DNA of 64,000 nt, from positions 19,083,501-19,147,500 of the forward strand of contig CM042023.1 in assembly GCA_023525975.1 (NCBI GenBank), read 5' to 3'. Below the pieces are notes generated by a model. That model ran no database searches. It worked only from the letters and a program-made list of their open reading frames with translations, and was not told where the DNA came from. This DNA is from Smallanthus sonchifolius (lineage: Eukaryota; Streptophyta; Magnoliopsida; Asterales; Asteraceae). Positions 45,991 through 56,775 of the stretch are shown here, piece by piece. The position numbers and the translations under genes are program-made. Within the stretch, counting starts at the first letter, position 1; the number at the start of each line of letters is the position of its first letter.

Positions 45991-46295
45991 TAATTGTAAT
46001 TCTTAAATCAAAACCATGATTTTAATTATTCTGTATCTTTGTATTTGCATGGACCGGATGGGCTGAGATCAAGTGGAGCTGGGCTTATGAAGTGCTAGTT
46101 GGGCTGTTAGGCTTGTGGGCTTTGGAGTGAAGGTTGATAGGCTTTTGAATCTAGAGTGAAGCTGATGGGACCAGATTGTTATAGATAACCCGTTTGCTCT
46201 CTGAGAGACGCGCGGGTCATGGTGGTCCATTGGGGCTCCGTTTATCTGATGGATCCTATATATTGAGGAGAGAGTCTGATATGATATACGAGCTC
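45991..46295. other. spacer without recognised features
   Basis: No terminus, repeat or coding signal was seen. Confidence 0.45.
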
Positions 46296-46309
46296 ATTCT
46301 CATTTTCTT

Positions 46310-46520
46310 TTTTTTTGAACGGCAACACCTAGATATTTTAGGATAATTGAGTTTTTCCGGGGCAACACCTGGAACATCCAGGGCAGCCCACCACAGGAGG
46401 AACCCCCAACTGGGTAAACCCCTGACCTGGCCACAGACCCTTTTTTGTTGTTGCTAGGATTCGAACACAAGACCTCTACTATGAGAAGTCTTGAGGCTAT
46501 CATTGCACCAAATTGCCAGG
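46310..46520 (-). mobile_element. tRNA-derived SINE (211 bp)
   Basis: A perfect 14-bp duplication ATTCTCATTTTCTT flanks it (46296-46309 and 46521-46534). On the minus strand a B box TGTTCGAATCC (46457-46467) follows the tRNA-like head, which includes GGCAATTTGGTGCAATGATA, and the element ends in GCCGTTC with an A-run. It looks Au-like but the family was not verified. Confidence 0.9.
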
Positions 46521-46936
46521 ATTCTCATTTTCTTGTAGCACACATCTGCTCTTTCTCTCTAGGGTTTCATCTTGTTATTGATGGGTCTTATTTTCTAGTT
46601 CTTGATTTTACCTGTTAGAGAGTTGGTTAGATTATCAAGTTGGTAATGTCTCAGGTTTTCGAGTTCTTGTATCATTTCATAGTTCTGAGTGTGTTATTAA
46701 ATGTAGTAATCAGATTTTGTTGTGAGTTTTGTATAAAAGAATTCAGATCCATGTTTTTGACAACCTACCTTCTTCTAGCAAGGATAGTTGCTTTAGTGCT
46801 TAAGAAGATCCTTTCTTTCTATAACTAATAACAAGATAAACCAGCAATGAGTACTCCATGGGATTAAAAATGCATATGTACAAGTCAAAGTTGAGGAACA
46901 ATTTCAAACAAGATGCACATGTAAAGGCATATAACT

Positions 46937-47145
46937 ACTAGCTTAGCCTAGTGGCAAAAGTGTATATCAAAAATTTTATTAAAATGGGGAGGTCTTGAGT
47001 TCAAGTCCCACTTGTAACAAAAAAATGGGTCAAGGTTAGGCTTAGAGGGTTTTCTCACCTATGATGGGTTTCCTCCTGAGGAAGGTGGAGATGATCGGGT
47101 GGATTAGTGGCCCGTCAGTGATCCAAATTGCCGTTCTGGACCCCT
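46937..47145 (+). mobile_element. tRNA-derived SINE, edges approximate
   Basis: TAGCCTAGTGG (A box, near 46947) and GAGTTCAAGTCCC (B box, near 46996) are correctly ordered and about 40 bases apart. The body continues with GGGTTTCCTCCTGAGGAAGG and GTGGCCCGTCAGTG. No clean duplication was found. Confidence 0.65.
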
Positions 47146-48603
47146 TTTGTAGTTAGGCCAGTAGTCGTGATTCTGAGCAGTGGCAACAACAACAACGACC
47201 CAACAATGGTAACCGTAACGACAACCGACCTCAGCAGTAGTACTAAGCTATGGAAACCGACCTCAGCAGTAGTAGCAACTAAGCTATGGAAACCGCATCT
47301 GCAGCTTAGTGGCAACCCGCATCTGAAGCTCGGTAGTAAAACACGACCACCGACCTAGCCACACATCAAAAGCAAGTTACTGCTGCTGACGTCAAGCCAA
47401 CCATCAAAAACACAAAGCCGACTAATGGTGATACAGTGTGTGCTATCAAAGTACCACATTGCGTCCACCGCCAACATCGTGTGTGAGAGTTAGAGTCACT
47501 TGTATTTATCTCTAAGGAAAAAATTTACAAGGAAGACTCGTCCTTATAAACCATTCCAAGGTTCCACCCACCTCCTATGTTGGATAAGGTTTCATCTAAT
47601 TTCCACAGTTTTGGTTATTCCAAACACACAGCTTCGATCATCGATTTCTCATTTATCATAGCTCCGTTTAGCAAGCGCTTTGGTTCGATGTGAAACACTC
47701 TCATAGTAAAAAGCAAACCCAGTAAATAATAACTATATTATAATTATTTGTGTTCAAAGTTAGTGAAAAAACACATAATACTTCAATAAAAAACAAGACA
47801 CTTATATGTGTTCACAATTTTTGTATCAAATCGTCAGTTAATGCCACTTGTCAGAAAATACATATTCAAGAGAGAATACAATACACTTATGTCTAAGGTA
47901 CAATAATTAGAGATGAAGGTCAAAAATTCAATACTTGACTGTCGAATGAAACGATCGAAAGATCAGTTTGTGAGCAAACTTATGCACACATAGAAGGGTT
48001 TGACGCACGTCCTATTTTGATAACCAACCCTGCAAGTCATATTTTGATTATTAAAATCCAATTTGCTTGTATATATGATTAAGTTTGGATCGGGTTAATC
48101 CGTATTATATTCCAACCAAACTAGGTCCATTCCATTCTTGATTCCGTGTTGAATGGCCGCCCCTAGCCCGAATTTGTTTCAGTCATTATTTACTAGTCAC
48201 TTGTGGTTTCACGTCCATCATTGGGCTTTAGAATGAATGGCTCCCTAAGTCTAAAAGGCAAACATAACTATATTGGAACCATAACGAACCCTCACCTCGC
48301 GACCCCAACCTCACTCTCTGCTCTCTATTACTTCTCGAACGCAAGCTAGATTCCAACAACACCAATACCCAACAAAACAACCCTAGTACTCGAATTAAAA
48401 CATCATCATGTTTCTCCACGTGAGACGACATTGTGGAACAACTTTCAGCCTAAGAGGTTCCTCGAACAAAGTTAATATGCTTTCATATGTTTTATATGTT
48501 ATTGACGTATCTAAGTACACTTAATCCCACGAGAAATCAAACGGAAACCATCAGTGGCGACATGTGACTTTTTTGTGAAGAAGATAATGACCAAATTTCT
48601 GAG
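47146..48603. other. no gene recognised
   Basis: Low-complexity frames (47115-47358) and a 67-codon frame (48228-48431) carry no known domain. A short tandem (CTATGGAAACCG with CAGCAGTAGT, 47230-47290) is present. Confidence 0.45.
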
Positions 48604-49756
48604 TTAATTGCATAAATGACCCTGTGGTTTGTCCATGCAAGTTCAGCCCCTAAGTTTTAAAAACTGCAAACATAGCCCAAAGTTTTGTACACAGGTTACA
48701 AATTTAGCCCCTGTCGTTACCAGGTGTTAGTTTTTAACATTAAGTAACTCATGTGCCATCCGCGTGATGTGTCATTTCATATTTTAAACCCTAATAAACA
48801 CCACCAATACTTCGCACGTCGTTTGAACTTCATGAACCCACGTCAAATGCTTGTGATCAAGAACGATTTATGTTCATATTTTTCTTATGTTTCAAATTTT
48901 TCTGCATTCTGCTAATATTTATTCAGAGTTATTAGCCATTTGGTACAAAAAGAGTTTTTATGCAATTTTGACTAGTTTTTATGCTGTTTTTACTGCAGAA
49001 TGGCTAGTTTTTATGCAGTTTTTACTGCATAATTTATGACTAGTTTTTACTGCATTTTTAAGCAGTTCTATGGCTAGTTTTTATGCAGTTTTTACTACAG
49101 AATTTATACAGTTTTATGGCTAGTTTTTATGCAATTTTTACTACAGAATTTATGCAGTTTTTACTGCAAATTCAATCCCGCATTATGCTAACTTTTATGC
49201 AATTTTTACTGCATTTTCTACTCAATCGCACATACAACTTTTATGCAGTTTTATTACAGTTTTATTAAACAACTGCTAAATATCAACAAGATTAAAAACC
49301 AAACTGCAGTTTTATTAAATGGGTTGGCTTGGGTCAAAATAGATCACAAAACAAGTATTTGGTTTATCTAAGGTCAAAATGGGTCACAAAACAAGATTAA
49401 AATGGGCCGCACACTGCCATGGATTGTTTCACGAATGATATGTGTTTGAGGAGAAAATCGATGAAGAGAGGATCGATAAACCACATGAACGATTTAAGAT
49501 TGTATTTCTCAATGAAGGAGATGAACGATCTGGGAGCTGAACATATATTTGAAAGGTAGAGTTTATTAGGGTTTAAAATGTGAAAGGGCAAATCATGTAG
49601 ATGGCACATGGGTTACTTAACGTTAAAAACTAACCCCTCTTATAGGGGCTAAATTTACAACCCGTGTATAAAATTTTGGGCTATGTTGACAATTTTTAAA
49701 ACATGGAGACCGAACTTACAAAATAAACAAACCACATGGGCCATCTACGCAATTAC
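48604..49756. mobile_element. foldback element (1.15 kb) with internal minisatellite
   Basis: TTAATTGCATAAATGACCCT is mirrored by GGGCCATCTACGCAATTA. Arms of about 200 bases pair in order: GGGCTAAATTTACAACC right against GGTTACAAATTTAGCCCC left, TAACGTTAAAAACTAAC against GTTAGTTTTTAACATTA, and GTAGATGGCACATGGGTTAC against GTAACTCATGTGCCATC. The centre is filled by a TTTTTATGCAG minisatellite. No coding was found. Confidence 0.9.
48945..49265 (+). repeat. TTTTTATGCAGTTTTTACTGC minisatellite
   Basis: More than ten variants of TAGTTTTTATGCAG and TTTTTACTGCA follow each other irregularly. A 61-codon frame in it (MQFLLQN repeats) is a by-product of the repeat. Confidence 0.88.
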
Positions 49757-51580
49757 TTAGTTGTTAAACAAAATTCGAATATAGGCTTACCTTTACTCAT
49801 TGGCTAATTGGTAAGTTCACGGTTCAATCCCTCTTTAACTTGATCTTTTGTAAGTTTTTTTTCGTTTTCTATTTTCTTTGGTCGGCACAGTCCTTGGCCC
49901 ATGTCGTTGCCTGAATTCAGCCCAAGTATTTTATCTAGCCCAGAAAGTAGTTATCTGTCTACATAGCCCAACGAAGCAAATTATTGTTGAGCACTTGAAC
50001 CATTTTTTTTAATTTTAAGTTAATTCACAAATTAATTGAAATAAATTAATATATACTATTTTTTTAATTTATTGTTTTAACTCTGAATTTTAAAAATTAA
50101 GCTTTAAAATTTATAAGTTTAGTATTATAAATTTTCAAACTAAGTTTTAAAATTTACAATAATTTTATACATATTTTTATTAAATAAAAATAATGAGGAT
50201 TCTTAATTTTATTTTTATAAATTTAGTTCTATAACTTTATAAACTAAGTTTGATGATTTTATAAATATATTTTATGAGTGATACTATCGTTTGTTTATAA
50301 ATTACGCAGATATAACTCATTTGGCGATAATAATTCATACTAACATTTTGAACAATGATACTTCTAACTTTTACTTTCGTTTCAAAGAGCAATCTCACTC
50401 TAACGGATAAATAACTCTGTCTACCCCTTGATGACGCGACAAATACTTGAGATTTGTTTTTGGCAAATTGGATTTTAAAAACCATATTTGCAATTTAATC
50501 AAAAACACTCATAACTTTCAGTTTTGTTCTCAAGAGTAATCTCACTCCTAAATTTCTTCATGTGTTTTTTATTTTATTTTCAAATATGAAATCTTTCTTG
50601 AAAAATATGTGAAATATTATTATTAAATTTGAGAAAATCACACCATGTGCTAGTAAAAATCGGGTTTTAAATTCAATTTTAGTGTGTCTTATCTCATAAG
50701 TTTGAATTTGGATTTGTACAATGTTGAGCAAATTTAATTAGGGTAAAACCGATTAACCGAACCGAAACTGAATTAATCAACGTAAACAAACCTAATTAAC
50801 CTAAACAAACCTATAACCGATGGAGTAGTTAAGTTTATTTTAAACCGAATTATGATTATAAATAGAGGTCATTAGGACAGATTGGAAATCAAATAACCCT
50901 AATCTCTCCCTTCCCCTCCATTTTGCCGTCGTCACACTAACCGGGGCTGGCCACAGTAACTGGGGCTGGCTACACTGCCACCACCTCTGACGCTTCGTCG
51001 AGAACCGCCGTCGTGGGCCGCCATCTGTGCAGCCGCCACCATGGTCCACTACCGCCTTTTCTTGTTGGGTTGCGTGGGTTTTGGAGTGTGACAATATATA
51101 ACCGAAGTATATCTCTAAAGGAAATATATTTCATGATGAGGGTAGCACCTCATTTAATTTGTCTTGACACAAGTGAAAGATATCAAAATTTGATGACTGT
51201 CGTTCGAGCGATACAAAATCCTAAATTAACCTAGATAGATAGGGCAAGTAAGGTATTGTATCAACAGAGGAGTTCGCGGTTAGTGTTGAATCCAAGTTAA
51301 TTATTTAAACAATGTTAACTAAATTACCTAACTTAATTTAATCTTTGATTAATTGATTTGATGAAAGTAGTAAAGTTGATTGAACTTAATTATGAAAATT
51401 TGAAATTAACTTGATTTGTAAACAATGATTAAAAGAATGATCAACTCAGGTTTCAAATTTAGAAGTACACCATATAATCTATGTTAATTATGAATCTTGT
51501 AGTCACATAGATATAACTTTGTTTAAAAATATGTAATGAAGGATAACCACGAAACAAGAATCTGGCCATGTTAACAATAA
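49757..51580. other. AT-rich DNA, no gene recognised
   Basis: A tRNA-like scrap near 49795-49840, AT-rich DNA to 50840 and a short GC-rich block (50905-51060) are seen. Frames here carry no known domain. Confidence 0.4.
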
Positions 51581-51709
51581 TCCTAAACTGAATAAGGGCA
51601 CGTGCTATGATGTTAATTACCGATCCTAAACCGAATAAGTGCACGTTCTATGACGTTAATTATCGATCCTAAACCGAATAAGGGCACGTTACGACGTTAT
51701 CTAAATGAT
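51581..51709 (+). repeat. 43-bp tandem repeat, three copies
   Basis: Units start TCCTAAACTGAATAAGGGCA or variants at 51581, 51624 and 51667, each with GCACGT and GACGTTAAT-type blocks. Confidence 0.9.
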
Positions 51710-53108
51710 TATTAATCTAACTCAATTGAACTCGTTAACGATTAAAAGACCAATGACTGATATAATATTCAATAAAGGTAAATCTTTCTTTATTTACAAA
51801 TATGCAAAACACATAAATCTAATAAAACTAAAGATCAAACAAGATTCTTAGAAAGATAAAAACAAAAGTTGAATACAGTTACCAACTCAAACCCTACACC
51901 ATTGGTCGATCACATGTGGATTAGCCGCTCATATTCGTGATCGAGTCTTTAAATATTGATTCAATTGACATCTTTTTGTTTGGAATAGTAATTAGATGTC
52001 AAAGAACCTTTCAAGTCGTCACTTTCGTTCCTTCTCAGCCGTCTGCCCATCTCCATTCGATCTTCAACACCCTAGATGCTTTGTATATTTGTAATAATCA
52101 TTAGCCGCTTCAAACCCACAATTTCCACAACCCCGGCGTCTAGGACTCCACTTTTGGTGTTGGAGACGCCAAAGCTATGGTCTACTGTCTTAGGCCACAC
52201 AAACACGAACACCTACGGCCTACGCCACTTGTTTCAAACCAATGTAAAGGACGCCAAAAATGGCGTGTGGGCCAATACACACCCCCTACGGTAAACTCAC
52301 TTGCTGTACTGTCGCCAAAACGCCACACCAAGACTCCAAAGTAAACCAAACTCCACTTTTTTCTTTCACCTTTTAAATTGTTAGCATCCTTTTTTTTCTT
52401 TTGTTGGTTCCCTACTCACGTGAACCTCATGTTGGCTGTTTTCTTTTACATTTACGTTTTCCTTAACCCATGACCAAGCCCACTTACTTCTTAGCTTCAT
52501 GCAGTCTAGCGATCACTATTCTGTTTAGCTCCAAGGCAAATTAACATGAGAACTTCAATTTTAGTTCATTCTTCATTTGCATCTAAATTGCTAAATCCAG
52601 TTTAGCAATTATTTTAACTTTAATAATAACTTGATTTATCATTTGCTCGAATATCAACCTTAAACGTAACGCTAAAACATTAGTGCATTGTTTCTTTGGA
52701 TAACTTCATCATTTTATAGCTCCATGTCTCTTAAAACCTACAAAATATAAAAACAACTAAAATAATATATTTTGTTAACATTTTGATGCATTTATTTTTT
52801 AATTGATATAAAATAAAGAGTACATAATATAAACCGCTCAGAATTAATCAAAACAATATTGATAAATGATATTTTCTATGTATTAAATAACTGAAAATCA
52901 GATCTCTTTATAAAGAGAAATTACACTGAAATGGATAATGATAAAGTAACCAACTAATGGTAATGATAAAATGTTAATAACTATCATAATACTCAAACTA
53001 GATATATAATATATTAAGGGACAAACAAACTTAAAGAAAAATGTTAAATCAAATAAAAATAACTATAATAGATTATATACTCGTCAAACATGCCCCTTCA
53101 AGCTAAAC
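51710..53108. other. no gene recognised
   Basis: Plain AT-rich sequence; a 72-codon frame at 52076-52294 has no domain. Confidence 0.5.
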
Positions 53109-53636
53109 GTTCGTGTAACATCCTGAGTTTTTAGAACATGGAACAGTCCACAAGAATTAAAACTAAACAAGAATAAGGGGAACGAGCCTTGGGCCGTGGC
53201 GCAAATGGGCCGAATGAGAGGGGGGAGCGAATTAACGGGCCAAGGGTCCATCAAAACCCTTGCCTCCCACCCACAAACCCCTCATTTGCTACCTCCAAGC
53301 GAATTTAGAGAGAGAAGCTAGAGAGAGAAAGTCTCGGTTTTCATCCCCGAGCTTCAAGGGTCATTGGTACGGGTCTCTAGAGTGTTTAGCTGCGTAGAGG
53401 AAGCGTTTTCAGGTAACGTTTCATCCCAGATCTGAGTTTTATGTTTTTATGGGTTTCGTGAGATTTTAATAAAAAGGTTGCATTTTTATGTTTAAAATGC
53501 CAAACAAACCTTAGATCTAGCATTACGAATAGAAAACACAATTTTTGAATGTAAAAAGTAGATGTCTTGACGAGATCAGACCATAACCTCCGACTCCATG
53601 CAAAAACCCTAGGTTTCCGCTAGAGAAGATGACAGC

Positions 53637-53858
53637 GAAACTACTGAGATGGCGAAATTGTTTTTTGAGCGAAATTGACTAGTGTCGCCAGTCCTGAGAA
53701 AGCGAAACTGATGTAGTTTTGCCGGAACCCAGTTTCGCTGAAATCTTAGTTTTGCTATGATTATGAGGGCGAAACTGATGTAGTTTCGCTGTGAAGAGGA
53801 AGCGAAAGTATCATAGTTTCGCTCAGAAATATGGAGCGAAACTAACCCTAGTTTCACT
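53637..53858 (+). repeat. GCGAAACT hairpin array inside solo LTR
   Basis: At least four consecutive inverted repeats occur. The best is GCGAAACT (53769-53776) with AGTTTCGC (53782-53789), loop GATGT. Neighbours include GCGAAACT/AGTTTTGC (53703-53723), AGCGAAA/TTTCGCT (53801-53822) and a less perfect one at 53835-53858. Confidence 0.88.
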
Positions 53859-54575
53859 CAGATCAGGATGAAGTTTAGGACTGACACGTTTGACTATCGA
53901 TTCAGATTTCAAGTATTTTCAGTTGGGTTGAGTTAGTACGTTTGAGCTAGCTGGTCAGGTGAGTTCTAATCCCTCTTATTGCCTTCTTTATGGGTGGTGT
54001 GCATACTTAGTGTAAAGTGTTTATTACATATTTATATTGATAGATAAAGACGATGTTATGTTTTAAAGAAATGTTTAAAAGTGGCAAAAACATGATTTAT
54101 GTAAAGTATAACTATATTATTGATAAGCGTTTACTATATTTCCATATACATAAACAAAGACATAATATATGTGCTAGTATGTTCTAAGTAAAACAAGATA
54201 TATTTTTATGGCAAACGTTTACTATATTTTAATATACATAAACAAAGGCATGATATATATGTTAAGTTATGTTTGAGTAAAGCAAAGATATTTTATGGCA
54301 AACATTTATTATATTTTTATACATAAACAAAGACATATTATATGTTAAGTTTTGAACAAGTTAAATAAAGTTTTATGAAAAGAAAGTGAACAGTTTTTCT
54401 TCGGGAATGTGTACCAGCTTGTTAAGGTCCTTTGGGGACAGATGTTATTTGTACAAGATGTCAGATATGGGTTAAGCCCATTAGTAAGAACCTTTGGGTT
54501 CGTTAACTGTTGTACAACTGGGATGAGTGACAGCGGTTGCTCGGGAGGTCCACGCAACCTCCCTTTAGCGTTAAA

Positions 54576-54795
54576 CGGTATTGTCGGTTCATGGCCATTG
54601 GCCATGGGGGCATTGACTAGATACTCGTCGGTTCATGGTCGTCGACCATGGGGGCGGTACAGTAGTGACAAAAGAATTAGCGGTTAAGCGGTATTGTCGG
54701 TCCATGGTCGTTGGCCATGGGGGCATTGACCAGGTACTCGTCGGATCATGGACGTGAGCCATGAGGGTAGTACAATGTAAATGAATTGACGGTTA
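54576..54795 (+). repeat. 113-bp tandem pair built of four 17-bp dyads
   Basis: CGGTATTGTCGG starts both units (54576 and 54689). Each unit holds two dyads of the form CATGGNNNTNNNCCATG. They read CATGGCCA-T-TGGCCATG, CATGGTCG-T-CGACCATG, CATGGTCG-T-TGGCCATG and CATGGACG-T-GAGCCATG. A separate perfect stem GGGAGGT/ACCTCCC lies just before (54543-54563). Confidence 0.9.
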
Positions 54796-55237
54796 TCGCA
54801 TGTTTTAAGTTGTTTTTTGAAAAGTAAAGTATGTAAAGTTTTGCCTTAATGGCAGTATGTATTTTTAGTAAATCTTTTGAATAATTGATTTAAAGTAAAC
54901 GTTAGTACTCACTCAGCGTTGCTGATTTTTAGTATGTACATCAGTTTAAGTGTAGGTGGCTGTAGATGAATGAGGATGCTTGGTTTGACGAAGAGAGTTA
55001 ACCGAAGATCAGCGTCTGGCATCCCGTTTATGTTTCTTTTCATTATGTTGTTTAAAGACTAGTTTTAGTTTGTTTGTTACTGACAAATATGTTTAAGACA
55101 TGTTTTGTATTCCGTTGCGTATGTTAAAGTTTAAAACGTTTCCGCTGCAAAGTGTTGAGTGGCTTATGTTTATGTGCTATGTGTTAATAAGTAAATCCAA
55201 TAAGTGAGGCCTCCCGGGTTTGGGGCCTTACAGTTCG

Positions 55238-56090
55238 GAGCAACATGTAGTTTGAAGCAAAATGTAACAAATCGAGCATACGAGAAACCTTAATTAGTCA
55301 AGTATATCACCTTTATGATTCATTCTTATGTATTCTCTTCATTCGAATTATTCTTTTACTGTTTTGCATGTGTTTGAATTTTGTTCTAGTTTTTAAATTC
55401 AGGGTTTGTGTTTGATTCTAGCATATCATTGTTCATTTCTTGTTCCGGTTTTCAAATTTAAGGTCGGTATCTGAATTGTGAAAGTAGAATAATTTATGTG
55501 TTTGTGACAGGCTGACAGCCCTAGATCTATTGATACAGTTACTTATTTTTTTAACTACAATTTTTTTCATTTAGTGAGACTTGAACCAATAATCTTCAAG
55601 TCTTTAAAAGCCTTTGCCTCTACCTCTCGATCACCATCCCAATGGCTTCATACAGTTAAACACTTGTGGGAATTTAGTTTCTATAATCACATACAAAGAG
55701 ACAGACTTCCTAAATCTCATTCCAAAGTTCATTATTATACAATGCACATCACTGTTGATAATCATTGATGTATTACGCACAGGTAGTTTAGTAACATGAC
55801 CAAATATTTACACTTCTTTTGGGAATAAAAAAATTGAATAAGAAATCATATCTATGAATTAAAGTTCTGATTAGTTCATTCTGCCATCCAAAATATTTGC
55901 CAGCGCAGGTAATCATTACATGTCAAAAGTGGCACAATACACTAAGCTAGACATACAGGTTATGTTTCATGAATATACTTTCCTATTATGCCGTCCAAAA
56001 CATTCTTAATATGCATCATGAAACACCCCTTATAACATAGATATACGAAGATCTAGAAGCATGTATGTATACAGTACGTAGAATAGAAGT
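55238..56090. other. region downstream of the bHLH gene; possible SINE scrap
   Basis: On the minus strand GGTTCAAGTCTC (near 55573-55584) with an upstream GATCGAGAGGTAGAGGC and a following A-run resembles a tRNA-derived SINE, but no duplication was found. The rest may include the 3' UTR of the bHLH gene; no clear AATAAA was identified. Confidence 0.4.
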
Positions 56091-56633
56091 TCATGGATAA
56101 ATCGCATGATGATGAGAAACCATGTTATCTTCACCTTCAACTTTGAAGGAAGATCCTTCTGCAAACCCTAGCTGTGGTAACATTTCATGGTGGGGGTATT
56201 CACCATAGAAATGATCAAAATGATGAAAATCTTGATGTGGGCAATCATCAGATTGATTATAGTTTCTACTAGCATCATCATAGTTCTCAAAGCTTATCAT
56301 TGTTTGGTGAAGCCAAATCTGAGATTTTAAGTACTTGACATACTGAATGGCCTCTTCTAGCATGGAAACTGTGTCCATATTCCTGGAATCACCACCTGGG
56401 ATCAAACTCCTTAGAATCTTGAACTTCTCACTGATTCTGTGTCTTCTCTCTCTTGCAGCTACACTTTGTGGGTCTGTAGAGAGCTTCACTTTGGTGCTGG
56501 TACTCTTGTTGGTTCTCTTGTTCCTCTTCTTTTCCCCTTCTTTTCCGTTAAATGAGTTGCTGCTTTTGGTGTTTGTTGTAACTACCGAAGGGGAATGGAA
56601 ACTAGGGTTTCTGTAGTGCAAAAAGAAATCCAT
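56091..56633 (-). CDS. bHLH transcription factor, LAX1/ROX- or HECATE-like
   Basis: An intact 180-codon, intronless frame. A basic linker (KKRNKRTNKSTSTKVK, residues 35-50) precedes a bHLH domain at about residues 53-108: LSTDPQSVAARERRHRISEK, FKILRSLIPGG, then MDTVSMLEEAIQYVKYLKSQ. This is subfamily VIIIb by eye (HECATE, INDEHISCENT, LAX1/ROX), nuclear DNA-binding dimers that act in axillary meristem and carpel development. STDPQSVAARERRHRIS is closest to what I recall of rice LAX1 and Arabidopsis ROX. As in that group, the usual E-box glutamate of the basic region is an alanine. The loop reads GGDSRNMDT, longer than the usual GG(S/T)KMDT. The tail is His- and acid-rich. The start is the first ATG (56631-56633); the frame is open 23 codons further upstream but only with GTG. 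It is the only intact host gene here. Confidence 0.9.
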   Translation of the reverse strand: MDFFLHYRNPSFHSPSVVTTNTKSSNSFNGKEGEKKRNKRTNKSTSTKVKLSTDPQSVAARERRHRISEKFKILRSLIPGGDSRNMDTVSMLEEAIQYVKYLKSQIWLHQTMISFENYDDASRNYNQSDDCPHQDFHHFDHFYGEYPHHEMLPQLGFAEGSSFKVEGEDNMVSHHHAIYP

Positions 56634-56702
56634 GTGCCTTTTGTTTGCTAGGGTACCCCACTCTTTAGATATGTTTGTAACTTTTTTCTGTGATGGCAAC
56701 AC

Positions 56703-56708
56703 TCACAT
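56703..56708 (-). promoter_or_regulatory. start-stop upstream ORF (ATGTGA)
   Basis: On the minus strand ATG is followed at once by TGA, 69 bases upstream of the main ATG, within the probable leader. Minimal AUG-stop elements can stall ribosomes and lower translation in some plant genes. No other upstream ATG lies between it and the main start. Confidence 0.6.
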
Positions 56709-56766
56709 GTGTGTGTTTTAGAGAGAGAGAGAAAGAGATTGATGCTAGAATCGAATGATGAAGAAG

Positions 56767-56775
56767 ATATATATA
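56767..56775 (-). promoter_or_regulatory. TATA box of the bHLH gene
   Basis: The minus strand reads TTCTATATATATCTTC about 135 bases before the ATG, followed by a CT-rich leader (CTCTTTCTCTCTCTCT). Position and context fit a core promoter. Confidence 0.65.

Larger units (their letters stand above)
53114..55232 (+). mobile_element. complete solo LTR, Tekay-like Ty3/gypsy (2119 bp)
   Basis: It is flanked by perfect GTTCG duplications (53109-53113 and 55233-55237), starts TGTAACATCC and ends GGTTTGGGGCCTTACA. From left to right it holds an AGAGAGAG leader, a donor-like CAGGTAACG (GT at 53413), a hairpin array (53637-53858), CAGGTGAGT (53956-53964), repeated ACATAAACAAAG...TTTACTATATTT units (about 54030-54350), a 113-bp tandem (54576-54795) and the conserved ACTCACTCAGCGTTGCTGA block near 54906. 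No interior remains. Confidence 0.95.

Noticed and set aside
49083..49268. 61-codon ORF with MQFLLQ repeats
   Set aside because: It is produced by the TTTTTATGCAG minisatellite and has no independent support.
49795..49840. tRNA-like A and B boxes (GGCTAATTGGTA, GGTTCAATCCC)
   Set aside because: The boxes are too close together for a tRNA or normal SINE head, and no tail or duplication was found.
50840..51094. 84-codon minus-strand ORF in a GC-rich block
   Set aside because: No domain, low complexity, no plausible promoter or partner exon.
56634..56702. Extension of the bHLH protein by 23 residues upstream
   Set aside because: The open stretch starts with GTG directly after a TGA; the first ATG is at 56631-56633 and gives a sensible MDFFLHY start.
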